A stretch of 64,000 bases of DNA from Fictibacillus solisalsi (GTDB taxonomy: Bacteria > Bacillota > Bacilli > Bacillales > Fictibacillaceae): NCBI RefSeq assembly GCF_900103485.1, contig NZ_FNHW01000001.1, positions 1,923,306 to 1,987,305 on the forward strand, read 5' to 3'. This document shows, in pieces, positions 16,583 to 26,996 of the stretch (positions are counted from its first letter, which is position 1; every line of letters begins with the position of its first letter). Below the pieces are notes generated by a model. That model did not search any database, was not told the DNA's origin, and saw only the letters and a list, made by a program, of their open reading frames with translations. The position numbers were made by a program, and so were the translations under genes.

Positions 16583-17781
16583 TTCTTTTTGATCTCTTCT
16601 TCCCTTAACCCTGCCGGTGTGGTGGACAAACCCGGTCGGCGTACCCGCATAGTAATATCCATATCCACGTGAAGTTGCGGAAGGACCTTTTCCCAGTGAT
16701 CTTGGTTTTTTTCCCATTCTTTTGGGTATTTACGATGAAACGCCTCAGCAAAACCAAACACGTCGACTTTCATTCCTTTCTGAACTTCATTTAAAGACTG
16801 CTGAATACGTTGTTTGAGGTCTTTTTTTGCTTCATATTCAATCCGTTTTACAACGCTGGTACTCATCGGATTTAGATTGGTTCCGTTTTGTACAATTGTA
16901 TTTTCTGAAGTTATTTTGGCCATAATTTCCCACTTTCCATTCTTGATTTTAGGAATCAATCTCGTCTGTTGCCGAATAGGATCCAATGAAATGGATCCCT
17001 TATTCTTCGGATGTGCTGTAATTGACAACACTTTTATCTCATCTCTTAACCACAGCACCCCTCGTGTTACCTTTGGATCAATTTGACCGATCATTTTATC
17101 TCTCCTAAAAATCGCAGTACCTGCGATATAAGCCGCAGTTTCTGCTTTTCCTTCCCCATGCTTTAGGGGTAAAATCTTTAGCAAGGGCAGAATTGCCCCA
17201 CCTGAATCACCTGTTAACATCTCTACAAAATCGTTAACAGTTACCGTTGCACCAGTCCTCATCTGAGATAACCTTCTGAGTGCTTCTCCCTCGTAACGAT
17301 CCAGTGGCGGCATTAATTCCATTACATCAGCCGCTTTCCCATCACTGACAAACAAATGAGCATTTTCCCTCGGCTCTGGGTGTCGAAGTAAAAAGTCAAT
17401 TTCCTGATTGAGTCCACCCTTTTTACCAAGCTTCTTACCAATTATGAATACTTTACAATGTCCCCAGAAAATTTGTCGTGAAATTTTTGTCTGGAGCTTT
17501 GAAGCAGCATCTGCCATATTCTCTCCTATCGATGATCTCACCGAAATGATAGGTACCCCGCTGCCTTGTCCCTGCTGACTGCCGCTTACATTGCGAGGCT
17601 GTAAGACTTGGATGGTAAGCTCAATATTTTTGTCGCCTCTTTTATCGATCGCGGCCCCCAATACAAATGCCATATCATTGACTTCTTTTCTGTCCCAGCA
17701 GCCAGCAAGAAGGAAACTAGATGAAAGAAAGAGAAGAATGATGAACGTTATTTTGAAATTTTGTGATAAAAAGAGTTCCAT
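16579..17781 (-). CDS. Ger(x)C-type germination lipoprotein, ger locus 2 (YfkR-like)
   Basis: 400 residues. Signal peptide with lipobox LLAGC followed by WDRKEVND, the hallmark of GerC proteins. Three-domain GerC body is complete, with LDRYEGEALRRLSQMRTGAT in the middle and a C-terminal helix-strand domain ending IDMDITMRVRRPG-like. The protein should be lipid-anchored at the outer face of the spore inner membrane as part of the receptor. It follows the A gene after 30 bp and overlaps the D gene. Confidence 0.9.
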   Translation of the reverse strand: MELFLSQNFKITFIILLFLSSSFLLAGCWDRKEVNDMAFVLGAAIDKRGDKNIELTIQVLQPRNVSGSQQGQGSGVPIISVRSSIGENMADAASKLQTKISRQIFWGHCKVFIIGKKLGKKGGLNQEIDFLLRHPEPRENAHLFVSDGKAADVMELMPPLDRYEGEALRRLSQMRTGATVTVNDFVEMLTGDSGGAILPLLKILPLKHGEGKAETAAYIAGTAIFRRDKMIGQIDPKVTRGVLWLRDEIKVLSITAHPKNKGSISLDPIRQQTRLIPKIKNGKWEIMAKITSENTIVQNGTNLNPMSTSVVKRIEYEAKKDLKQRIQQSLNEVQKGMKVDVFGFAEAFHRKYPKEWEKNQDHWEKVLPQLHVDMDITMRVRRPGLSTTPAGLREEEIKKK

Positions 17782-17811
17782 CCTTTTTCATCCTTCCTTA
17801 ACGCTCTTACT

Positions 17812-19362
17812 TTATGGTTCTTTCTCCGGATTCGGTTTTTCCCCTAGGACCTGTCGGTGGGCATTGTATTTGCCCGTTAGATGCGGACGAGAGTTCATCA
17901 TCCACCATGGGGCACGAAAGAAGGTATCTTTCAATTCACGACCTTGCAATGGGGCGATTGGTGTTAAGTATGGAAGACCAAATGAACGTAAGGTACATAA
18001 GTGGACGATGATGGTCATAACCCCAAACATAATACCAAGCAAACCAAGCGTAGCGGCAAGAAGAATTAAAGGAAAGCGCAGTAGCCGGAGCGCTAGCCCT
18101 TGTGTATAGTGAGGCATCATAAACGATGCAATACCCGTAATCGCAACAACAATGACCATCGGGGCGGAAACCAGACCGGCTGAGACAGCAGCCTGACCGA
18201 TGACCAGCGCGCCTACAATACTAACAGCGGCCCCAATTTGTTTGGGAAGTCGGACTCCCGCTTCACGCAATGCTTCAAAAGTAATCTCCATCAATAATGC
18301 TTCGACAAACGCGGGGAAAGGAACGGATTCTCTTGCAGCTGCTAGACTAATCAGCAAGGAGGTCGGCACCATCTCCTGGTGGTAGGTAGTAACGCCAACA
18401 TAGAGCGCAGGCAAAACAAGAGATATCCACATAAACAACATACGCATTAAGCGGATGGTTGAGCTAACGAGAGAACGTTGGTAATAGTCCTCTGGCGACT
18501 GGAGTAGTGAAAAAAAGCCAATGGGTGCAATTAATACAAAAGGAGTTCCATCTACCAAAATTGCTACTCGTCCCTCTAGCAGATTAGATGCAACTGTATC
18601 AGGTCTTTCCGTATTTATAAGTTGTGGAAACGGTGAACGAGGATTGTCTTCGATCAATTCCTCGATATATCCACTTTCCAACACACTGTCTATATCGATA
18701 CGCTGCAATCGTTTTTCAACTTCCTTAATGAGTGTTTGATCCGCTAGTCCTTCTATGTATGCAATGACGATATTTGTACTGGTATAGCGCCCAATTTTCA
18801 TTGATTTCATTTTCAGGTCAGGACTTTTGATCTTTCGCCGGAGCATTGAGGTATTGACTCCCAATGTTTCTACAAACCCTTCCCTGGGTCCACGTACTAG
18901 GCTCTCTGCTGTCGGTTCTTCAATCGATCTTTTTTCCCACTGTGCGATCCCAAGGGCAAGTCCTGAAACTTCTTGGTCTAATAAAAGCACAGGATTCCCG
19001 ATTGAAATATTCTCAATACAATCTGTCAACGTCTTGACTTCTTTCAGTTTTGAAATGTGCATTTTTTCCCTTAAAATACTCTGCGGACTACGAACTTTTC
19101 CTCCTGTTTCTTCCATTAGCGGAGCAAGTACATGATCATCGAGTTCCCTAATATTGGACAAGCCCTCTATATAAACAAGAACGGCCTTTGTTTCTCCACC
19201 CATCAAAAATGTTCGAAACACCACATCAAAGCAATCCTGATACATGGAGCGAAGAACCTGCAGATTGTCATTCAAAACGGAAGAAAGAACTTGTTGCTTC
19301 GCTATTTGCTGCTGTGGAGAATTTTGATTGTCTACCTTTTTAATCCTTTTTCGTCGAAACAA
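17812..19362 (-). CDS. GerAA-type germination receptor A subunit, ger locus 2 (YfkQ-like)
   Basis: About 516 residues from a TTG at 19362 preceded by AGGAAGGAGC; the in-frame ATG at 19476 has no ribosome binding site. N-terminal hydrophilic domain (residues 1-240), then the membrane domain with conserved GerA blocks: NTERPDTVASNLLEGRVAIL, DGTPFVLIAPIGFFSLLQSP, EDYYQRS, and VTTYHQEMVPTSLL, then RLPKQIGAAVSIVGALVIGQ. It ends with the cytoplasmic tail LTPIAPLQGRELKDTFFRAP. Full length and uninterrupted. First gene of the A-C-D-B operon. Confidence 0.9.
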   Translation of the reverse strand: MFRRKRIKKVDNQNSPQQQIAKQQVLSSVLNDNLQVLRSMYQDCFDVVFRTFLMGGETKAVLVYIEGLSNIRELDDHVLAPLMEETGGKVRSPQSILREKMHISKLKEVKTLTDCIENISIGNPVLLLDQEVSGLALGIAQWEKRSIEEPTAESLVRGPREGFVETLGVNTSMLRRKIKSPDLKMKSMKIGRYTSTNIVIAYIEGLADQTLIKEVEKRLQRIDIDSVLESGYIEELIEDNPRSPFPQLINTERPDTVASNLLEGRVAILVDGTPFVLIAPIGFFSLLQSPEDYYQRSLVSSTIRLMRMLFMWISLVLPALYVGVTTYHQEMVPTSLLISLAAARESVPFPAFVEALLMEITFEALREAGVRLPKQIGAAVSIVGALVIGQAAVSAGLVSAPMVIVVAITGIASFMMPHYTQGLALRLLRFPLILLAATLGLLGIMFGVMTIIVHLCTLRSFGLPYLTPIAPLQGRELKDTFFRAPWWMMNSRPHLTGKYNAHRQVLGEKPNPEKEP

Positions 19363-19593
19363 CTTGATAAGCTCCTTCCTTTCAAAAACAGCTGGTTTTA
19401 TTATGTCCCTCGGGAGCGCTGAATATTTAGTTTTCTGTCTGAATGAAATGTTTCTATACGAAATGGGAAAAAGCATAAGAGGTAGATTTCATGGCATATG
19501 AGACACAGCTGAAGCTATATATTTCCCTTTATCTCTCAGTTATTAAAAGGGTAATCCTGGTTAAGAACTCTGAGTTTTGAAGGAGGTGAATAC

Positions 19594-19617
19594 ATGCCAA
19601 ACCGTTTATTCATTTAA
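19594..19617 (+). other. seven-codon ORF behind an ideal ribosome binding site
   Basis: AAGGAGGTGAATAC-ATG is an ideal initiation site, but the frame stops after seven codons (MPNRLFI). No clear hairpin follows. It may be a leader peptide or the relic of a gene start; the rest of 19363-19838 holds nothing recognisable. Confidence 0.35.
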
Positions 19618-19838
19618 CGGGCCATATTCTCGAATAAGGAAGGAATTTATATAAACAATCTTGAAAATGTGATTTATTCCAGAAAGCTCCAGCTATATAA
19701 TTCACTTAAAGGATATAAAGAATAAAATGGCTCTATTATTAAATAAGAATAAAAAGGACAGAATTAAAAGCTTGTATTATTATGTAGTTTTACATGAGAA
19801 AGGAGAATTTTCTTTTAAGCATAAAATATGAAAAACGT

Positions 19839-20316
19839 ATGAGGCCAAAAACAGCTGATAAAACTTATTTCACTAAAGGATGGGGCTATTTTGCAGCGCT
19901 TGCACTATTGCTGTATGCAATTTTAAAATGGCTATGGGCATGGGGATCAACGGTAGGACTTACAACACAACGAACTGTACAAGGTGAAGCAGGGTTTGGT
20001 GATACATTAAAGGATATACCATAGGGATAGACTTCACAGCTATTTTAGCGATACTGGCATCTTTATTTGCTTTAGCTCTCGTGACTTTCCTGGGGGGGGA
20101 AGCTACCAAAATGGTTATTAATCATATCAGGATGGTCAGTCGGGATATTAACCGTTCTAATTAGCTTCTTGACAGCTCTTCAATTTTGGGGAATCCTTCC
20201 CAAAGGATACACCGAGGGATTAGCCATTTGGGTGTATGTGGTAACGTACGGAGGATTATTCTTGTGGGGAGTAACTGTATTTATAGCCACTCTGTCGTTT
20301 TTAGCATTGGATTAAA
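19839..20316 (+). pseudogene. four-helix membrane protein gene with two frameshifts
   Basis: Read across three frames it gives one protein of about 155 residues. The parts are MRPKTADKTYFTKGWGYFAA to FGDTLKDIP, then GIDFTAILAILASLFALALV-TFLGG, then KLPKWLLIISGWSVGILTVL to TLSFLALD and TAA at 20314. The first break is at the TAG 20022-20024; the second is in a run of eight Gs (20092-20099). Each piece is clearly a membrane segment pair. Both breaks could be real decay or sequencing errors; the G run could also be a slippery site. An in-frame ATG at 19794 is an alternative start. Family not recognised. Confidence 0.6.
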
Positions 20317-20334
20317 AACAAATATTCCCCAAAA

Positions 20335-20360
20335 GCAGATTTTAAGCAATAATCTGCTGC
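20335..20360 (-). terminator. hairpin downstream of the DUF1569 gene
   Basis: AGCAGATT-TTAAGCAAT-AATCTGCT (20335-20359). On the minus strand TTTTGGGG follows, a weak U-tract. It lies between convergent units. Confidence 0.55.
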
Positions 20361-20392
20361 CGGTGCTTATCTTGTCTATCCTTTCAAACTAA

Positions 20393-20842
20393 CTAAACTC
20401 CAAACTGTTTTAAATGATGGTCAAGGTGCTTGTAAATTCCTTTCCCCCATTGCTCGGAATTAAGTTTACCGAAAAAAGGATGTGGATGAGTCGTACATTT
20501 CTTTGGACCATTATATTGGAAAGTTATAATTTTTTGCTTCAATTTTTCCTTCTCTGTTTCAAATTCTTTTTCTTCTACAATCATAATGGTCGGAATTGTG
20601 GACATATTTCGGGCTAAAGGCTTGTCGTTATAAAAAATTGGTTTCACAAAATTTCCTATAAATATTCCTAACCAACCTCTCGCTGGAAAGGAATGTCCCA
20701 TTGCAATGTCTTGAAAGGATGAGCAATGTGCTAGCATTTGGGCAACATCCATTTTACCCCATTGGGGTTTTAAATTTCGGCTTAATTTGTCAATACGGTT
20801 TAAAATTTCCTCTGAATGCAATGGATTAAAAATATTTTTCAT
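20393..20842 (-). CDS. DUF1569 (DinB-like) family protein
   Basis: 149 residues from the ATG at 20842, which has AAAGGAGGTACACAA upstream. The middle KMDVAQMLAHCSSFQDIAMG and the end HPFFGKLNSEQWGKGIYKHL-DHHLKQFGV are the DUF1569 signature. His residues at AHC, HP-FFG and HLDHH suggest the metal site seen in DinB-fold proteins. Function unknown; the fold is used by thiol transferases and similar enzymes. Confidence 0.82.
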   Translation of the reverse strand: MKNIFNPLHSEEILNRIDKLSRNLKPQWGKMDVAQMLAHCSSFQDIAMGHSFPARGWLGIFIGNFVKPIFYNDKPLARNMSTIPTIMIVEEKEFETEKEKLKQKIITFQYNGPKKCTTHPHPFFGKLNSEQWGKGIYKHLDHHLKQFGV

Positions 20843-21335
20843 TTGTGTACCTCCTTTTACATCACCACAAAAAATCCATTTATTTTGTTCTGCTTGCTTA
20901 GGCAAGAAATTTCAACTTCTAAATAATTATACCATAATATTCCAATTTCGTTTGAAATCAGCCATCCATTAGATGGCGCGATTGGTTACCTTTCAATATA
21001 CGAAATTTTTGATTAAACTTTTTTTCAAAAACTTTGTTTTAAATAGTGCAACTTTCTTATAAAACCACAAAAGGCAGAACCATATAAACATATTTTACAT
21101 ATCAAATATGTCCATGTCTCTTATTTTAGTGACTTTAACCTCTGCTACTATAAATTTGAACACTAGATTAATTAAGAGAGGGCATCAGCCCCTCTTTTTA
21201 TACTCCTTTTTAATAGAAATAATAACGTTCCGTGGCACTTGCCCCTTTCAAAGCAACAAATGCTGCATATATTTACTAGTAAGAGATTAATCAGCTTTTT
21301 TTAGCTGAAATAGTCTCTTGAAAGGGGGTTACTAA
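20843..21335. other. gap with two hairpins
   Basis: An orphan plus-strand terminator AGAGGG-CATCAGC-CCCTCT with a TTTTTAT tail lies at 21175-21201 with no intact gene before it. Just ahead of the DUF1259 gene is a second structure (about 21281-21318: AAGAGA, CAGC-TTTTTTA-GCTG, TCTCTT), which could shape the mRNA leader. No coding frame is supported. Confidence 0.45.
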
Positions 21336-21746
21336 ATGAGCCAAAGAATAAGCCGAAACCGATTATGTCAGGAATTTGCAAGAATTCTTGGTGGACAAGG
21401 TAGTATAACTGAAAATGGTGTTTGTTTAGTACAAAAATTTCGTTCAATTCGTTTTAGAATCTTAGGGCGTCCAACACGTTCTCCGTTAGTTACTCCTCAA
21501 TTTTTCACTTTTGAAGATGTAGATAGTAGAGGAAGAGCACTAAATTTAGGTGAAACAGTCCTTTTGCAAGAAGAGATAAATCCATTATTAACTGAACTTA
21601 GAAAAAGAGACATAATTGTGACTGCAGTTCATAATCACTGGTTGTTTGAAGAACCTCGAGCAATGTACATGCATTTTGAATCAATTGAACCACCATTAGA
21701 CTTTGCACGAAAAGTAAGGTCAGCATTTAGAGTATTGAGAGGGTAA
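21336..21746 (+). CDS. DUF1259 family protein
   Basis: 136 residues. The block ENGVCLVQKFRSIRFRILGR, then PTRSPLVTPQFFTFEDVDSR and IIVTAVHNHWLFEEPRAMYM-HFES, is diagnostic of DUF1259, a family of single-domain proteins found in spore formers and actinobacteria. The HNHW and HFE histidines suggest a metal or ligand site. AAAGGGGG precedes the ATG by eight bases. Monocistronic, closed by a terminator. No experimental function is known to me. Confidence 0.82.
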   Translation: MSQRISRNRLCQEFARILGGQGSITENGVCLVQKFRSIRFRILGRPTRSPLVTPQFFTFEDVDSRGRALNLGETVLLQEEINPLLTELRKRDIIVTAVHNHWLFEEPRAMYMHFESIEPPLDFARKVRSAFRVLRG

Positions 21747-21765
21747 TAGATCATTTCAAGATAAG

Positions 21766-21797
21766 AGGGAGACCAATAACTGGTTTCCCCTTTTTAT
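21766..21797 (+). terminator. terminator of the DUF1259 gene
   Basis: GGGAGACC-AATAACT-GGTTTCCC (21768-21790) followed by CTTTTTATAA. Confidence 0.85.
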
Positions 21798-21938
21798 AAT
21801 GAAAAATCTACTATGGAACTGCAGATAAATTTCTTGGTTCAAACCATGGGTGATTACGAGTGATTAGAATCTAATTGATCTGAACATCAAACATATTTGA
21901 TTATAAAAATGATCCCCATACTAACTCCATTTAATCCA

Positions 21939-21976
21939 GAAAAAAAGTGCAGTCCCGATTGTAAACGAGAATGCAC
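21939..21976 (-). terminator. terminator of the recombinase-like gene
   Basis: On the minus strand GTGCATTCTCG-TTTACAAT-CGGGACTGCAC is an 11-bp stem with one mismatch and one wobble pair, followed by TTTTTTT. Confidence 0.8.
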
Positions 21977-22002
21977 ATTTTGTTTTTGCTTCATATCAAG
22001 TA

Positions 22003-22554
22003 TTATTTTCTGTTTAAATATCGGTAAAGCGTTGCTCTGCTAACTCCAGTTGCCCGCACAATTTCCTGAATGGAATAGGGATGATCATCAAAATACATTT
22101 TTAATGCCTGCTCAAGCATATCAGAATTCACTCGCGGTTTACCTCCGCCTTTCACCTTTGCCAAGCTGACACCAGACGATATTTTTTCAGAAACACTATC
22201 TTGAGTTACTTGCGAGAGTCCTTCAAACAGCCGAAAAACGACCTGACCATCATCTACTCTGGTATCAATCGATTCGCTTAAGGAAACAAAGTGTATACCC
22301 TTCACTTGAAAACTTTGAATAAGACGGATAAAATGCTGAATATCTTTGCATAGACTGCTGAATTTGTGAACAACAACTGTATCTCCATTTTTTACAAAGG
22401 GCATTAGCGAGTAAAACGCCTGAAGATCTGTAACGGTTGTTACACTCTTTTGAACATAAAAGTTTTCCAGTTGCACACCGTAATTTGTTAGAGATTGAAC
22501 CTGAATAATTCCATTCGGGTCCAGGGTACTGCTCGTCACAAAACCATATAACAA
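22003..22554 (-). CDS. serine recombinase (resolvase/invertase) homologue with degenerate active site
   Basis: 183 residues with the full resolvase layout: N-terminal catalytic fold, long helix, and C-terminal HTH (SIQEIVRATGVSRATLYRYL). Compared with gamma-delta resolvase, the nucleophile Ser is kept (Ser9 in GFVTSST). The catalytic Arg residues are gone: Arg8 to Thr7, Arg45 to Leu44, and the KLDRLGRD block reads KFSSLCKD, losing Asp67, Arg68 and Arg71. The helix E region has TQDS where ER is usual. It should bind DNA but probably cannot recombine. No att sites or mobile element surround it. It has its own terminator and follows efeB in the same direction. Confidence 0.82.
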   Translation of the reverse strand: MLYGFVTSSTLDPNGIIQVQSLTNYGVQLENFYVQKSVTTVTDLQAFYSLMPFVKNGDTVVVHKFSSLCKDIQHFIRLIQSFQVKGIHFVSLSESIDTRVDDGQVVFRLFEGLSQVTQDSVSEKISSGVSLAKVKGGGKPRVNSDMLEQALKMYFDDHPYSIQEIVRATGVSRATLYRYLNRK

Positions 22555-22585
22555 TTTTCCAACCTGCCTTTAGTGATAACAGTAA

Positions 22586-23872
<1,287 letters not shown>

Positions 23873-25033
23873 CTATTGAAAAATTTCAGCGGTCTGTGCC
23901 ATTGATTCCGAAAGTGTGTTCAGTTGCTGGCTTAACTCACGCACCTGGGATTTTTTCAGTTTTTCGTAGTTCAGATAAGCACCGCTGTTTTTATGTTCAT
24001 TCAAAAGGACTGTGATTTTATTAAACTCAGTATCTAAATCTTGTGCAAGATCTTTATTTTTTTCATTAAGAACAGGTAGGACTGCATGATATACCGCTTG
24101 AGAACCTTCTACGTTGGAATTGAGATCTACAAGGTCAATATGTGAATAGCGCTCTTCTTCTCCCGTTACCTTTGAGATCGCGGCTTCATTTAGCAATTCC
24201 ATCGAACCCGCAACAATCTGGGTCGGATTCAATTTGACTTTCTCAATCTTTTCCTGTAGCTCGGCCACATCCTGATCAAGCTGATTTGCGTACCTCGTCA
24301 TCCCCTTTAGGCTGCCGTCTTTCCATAAGGCTTTCTCGATTCGATGGAAACCGGTCCACTCACCATCTACATCGTTTTCACGGGCATCAATTTTGGGATC
24401 AAGATCACCGAAGCTTTCGGCAATGGGTTCAATTCGCTCATAATATACACGGGCTTCAGCATACGCTTCTTTTGCTTTTGGTGTGTTGTTTGCCCTTACG
24501 GCATCAGTAAAACTTTTTGTTGATTTTACCAATTCCCCTGTTTGCTCATTCACATATTTCTGATATTTTTTCACTGCTGAATCTAATACTTTATTTGTTT
24601 TTTGTGTACTTTCTTTTGCATTTCTAAGGTTTTTAAAAGAACGGCTCAGGTCCACGCTTAACTGCTGAACCTTACTGCTGTTCAATTTATCTTTTGTTAC
24701 TTCAGCATATAAAGGGAGTAAATATTTTTCAGTATCCGTGTACAGCAGCGGATACTTTTCCCGAATATTGTTTTCATAGGTAAGCCATTGCTTATTCAAA
24801 CGTTTTCCATATTCTTTGACTTTGCTTTCATTCTTGTCCTGAAGAGAATTTTGCAAATTTTCTAGTGATGCCTCCATCTCTTTTACTTGAGACTTTAACT
24901 CATTATCCTTGGAGGATGTTTCCTTTTTTTGTTCACCGCTTGATGCTGCCTTGTTGCTGCAGCCCGAAACCACAGGAACAGTGAGTATAGATACGGATAG
25001 CACGGTATAAAGTATAGATTTAGATAAGTTCAT
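23873..25033 (-). CDS. efeO: EfeO/EfeM lipoprotein, iron-binding component
   Basis: 386 residues with a lipoprotein signal (VPVVSGCSNK). The imelysin-like M75 domain carries the HxxE motif HRIEKALW (His230, Glu233). The N-terminal part (about 30-160) is a long alpha-helical region. No cupredoxin domain, as in other Gram-positive EfeM-type proteins. It presents iron to EfeU at the membrane surface. The start follows CAGGAGG; only two bases separate it from the efeU stop. Confidence 0.92.
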   Translation of the reverse strand: MNLSKSILYTVLSVSILTVPVVSGCSNKAASSGEQKKETSSKDNELKSQVKEMEASLENLQNSLQDKNESKVKEYGKRLNKQWLTYENNIREKYPLLYTDTEKYLLPLYAEVTKDKLNSSKVQQLSVDLSRSFKNLRNAKESTQKTNKVLDSAVKKYQKYVNEQTGELVKSTKSFTDAVRANNTPKAKEAYAEARVYYERIEPIAESFGDLDPKIDARENDVDGEWTGFHRIEKALWKDGSLKGMTRYANQLDQDVAELQEKIEKVKLNPTQIVAGSMELLNEAAISKVTGEEERYSHIDLVDLNSNVEGSQAVYHAVLPVLNEKNKDLAQDLDTEFNKITVLLNEHKNSGAYLNYEKLKKSQVRELSQQLNTLSESMAQTAEIFQ

Positions 25034-25035
25034 GA

Positions 25036-26520
25036 TTAGCTGGCCTCCTGTTGCCGATTCTGGTTATTTCTTTTCTTTATTTGCTGTGTAATGATAACAA
25101 TCAATGCAATGCCCACAACAACGATCTGCGGCATCGTACTGTATAAGGATGGATACACGCTAAACAACTGTATGGTAGGAATGTATTCGGCAGTTGTAGC
25201 TGGTATTAATCCTGAAAGCTGCAGGCTGTGTATTCCGGATCCCATAAATTTCAGGCAAAGATAAAATACGATGAGACTGGATACGATGAAGAACGGCTTT
25301 AACGGGACATGAACGCTAAACTTCAGTATGCATATCCCAATGACTGCCAGGATTCCAAAACCAAGAAGGATTCCCAGGATCAAAGAGGTATGTGACATCT
25401 GATTAGCCATTCCGATTAAGAAAATTACAGTTTCAATTCCTTCCCTCAGAACTGCCAGGAATGCCAATATCCCAAGGGAAAGGAGTTTTCCTCCGCTAAC
25501 AAGCCTTTCTGTCTCCGTCTTCATGAAAGAGTTCCAGCGGTTCACGTTTGCATTCCTGTGAAGCCAATAACTAACGTAAAGCAGCATAAGACTCGCAATG
25601 ACACCCGACCATCCATTGATGAGAAAATTGTTTTGGCCAAAAGCAGATGAACTAAGCACATAGCTTACAAGAAAGCCTATTCCCAAACTAGCAGCAACTC
25701 CTGCCAACGTACCGCTCCAAATATAAAGGCTCCCCTTCTTATCTTTTCTTCGCTTAATAAAAGATAGCAGTGCTCCAACCACAAGCAATGCTTCAAGACC
25801 TTCGCGCAGAGGGATCAACGCGGCATCCCAGACGCCGTATGAAGTGTGGGCAAGTGGCGTAAGATCTTTTTCCATATCATCCAGCATCTCTTTGGACCTC
25901 TTATTATCACCCGGATTGTTAATGGAAGAAGCGAGTAAAACGAGCCGTCGCTCAGAGTTGTTGTAAACTTTTTGGGATTGTCCTACTACATTTCCTTCAA
26001 CGCTGAGCCAAAGAGAATTCAATTCATTAACCTGTGCCTTGGCTTGTGACTGATCCCCTGCTCGCAGTGATTGTTTCACTTCTTTAATTTTTTGTAAATA
26101 CACAGTGATGCTTACGTTTTTGGAAGCAGCTTTCCTTGTTGAACCAGAAAGTTGACCCTCCTTGAATTGCTTAAGCAGCACTTTGAGCATTTGTAATGAT
26201 TCTTCCGACTTTTTTTGATCCTCATTCAATAAAGCTACCGAAACAGCCGCCATTTTTGTCTTGATCTTGCTGTAGCCCATAAGGTTTTCTTTTCGGACTT
26301 CCCCTTCTGTACGGTTCCACATCTCTTTAAACGAGTTAAAAGATGTCTCAGCTTGATTAAAATCCATCTGTTTCACCGATTTAATCGAGGCATCTATGTA
26401 TGGAATCGTTTGAGACACTTTAGCGTGGGTGTTGCTTTCTTGCCCTGTTGCCTCAATAGGCAAATTAATAAGAAGTAAAAATAACACAACAATAATAATA
26501 GAGAGATTTCTTGGTTTCAT
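25036..26520 (-). CDS. efeU: EfeU, FTR1-family iron permease with extracytoplasmic N-domain
   Basis: 494 residues. A signal peptide is followed by an extracytoplasmic helical domain of about 200 residues. Then comes a seven-helix FTR1 permease with both iron-channel motifs: PLREGLEALLVVG (Arg239-Glu243) and VLREGIETVIFLIG (Arg359-Glu363). It imports iron delivered by EfeO/EfeB. The N-domain contains repeated KAQVNELNSLW-like helices as in the YwbL type. First gene of the operon, directly behind a Fur-box palindrome, so iron repression is expected. Confidence 0.93.
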   Translation of the reverse strand: MKPRNLSIIIVVLFLLLINLPIEATGQESNTHAKVSQTIPYIDASIKSVKQMDFNQAETSFNSFKEMWNRTEGEVRKENLMGYSKIKTKMAAVSVALLNEDQKKSEESLQMLKVLLKQFKEGQLSGSTRKAASKNVSITVYLQKIKEVKQSLRAGDQSQAKAQVNELNSLWLSVEGNVVGQSQKVYNNSERRLVLLASSINNPGDNKRSKEMLDDMEKDLTPLAHTSYGVWDAALIPLREGLEALLVVGALLSFIKRRKDKKGSLYIWSGTLAGVAASLGIGFLVSYVLSSSAFGQNNFLINGWSGVIASLMLLYVSYWLHRNANVNRWNSFMKTETERLVSGGKLLSLGILAFLAVLREGIETVIFLIGMANQMSHTSLILGILLGFGILAVIGICILKFSVHVPLKPFFIVSSLIVFYLCLKFMGSGIHSLQLSGLIPATTAEYIPTIQLFSVYPSLYSTMPQIVVVGIALIVIITQQIKKRNNQNRQQEAS

Positions 26521-26544
26521 AAAAGTCCCCCGCGAACAATTAAT

Positions 26545-26559
26545 TGATAATAATTATCA
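26545..26559 (-). promoter_or_regulatory. Fur box of efeUOB
   Basis: TGATAAT-A-ATTATCA is a perfect 7-1-7 inverted repeat, the Bacillus Fur-box form, 25 bases upstream of the efeU start. Further ATTA/TAAT repeats flank it. Confidence 0.88.
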
Positions 26560-26632
26560 TTATTAATTATCTTTTCATTCTTGTGCTTTGTCAATAAGTT
26601 TTAATCAAGTCAGCACTTAATAGAACATAAAA

Positions 26633-26660
26633 AAGATGACCCCCCCTTTAGAGTCATCTT
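26633..26660 (-). terminator. terminator left by the decayed aldo/keto reductase unit
   Basis: AAGATGAC / GTCATCTT (26633-26640 and 26653-26660) with, on the minus strand, a TTTTTTATG tail. Confidence 0.75.
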
Positions 26661-26904
26661 CAAATAGTGTCTAGTTTTCCAATAAAAATAACTGTTAAAA
26701 GTAATCATCTATCAGCTCAGGTGGATGAAGCGAGTTCTGTCATGCCACAAGGTTTTTTGATAGTAACGCCAATCCTGCTCCAGAGGAAGCCCTGATTTAA
26801 GAAGAGACTCTTTAAGGGTCTCTTTTATAATTCTAAGGATACATCAAGCGGATTTATTTTATAAAATTACACTAATGCTGTACCACTTATTCAGGATCCT
26901 TGTT
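26661..26904. other. gap with an orphan plus-strand terminator
   Basis: AAGAGAC-TCTTTAAGG-GTCTCTT followed by TTATAA (26802-26826) is a small terminator without a gene. No coding frame is supported here. Confidence 0.4.
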
Positions 26905-26996
26905 AGACAAACCTGCCCTTGAGTTGCAAAAGAAAAGGGGATGCCGCAGCCCCCCTATTCTTCGACATAAGCACCCGTTAGTTAAAGAACCATTTT
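26905..26996. repeat. palindromic intergenic repeat, two half units
   Basis: AAACCTGCCCTTGAGTTGC, then AAAAGAAAAGGGGATGCCGC-AGCCCCC, then CACCCGTTAGTTAAAG. The stop codon of the aldo/keto reductase relic lies inside the last segment, so the element abuts or entered the gene end. Confidence 0.65.

Noticed and set aside
22003-22554. Recombinase gene as sign of an integrated element or the sigK skin recombinase
   Set aside because: The protein is too short for SpoIVCA, lacks its catalytic arginines, and no attachment sites or phage genes surround it.
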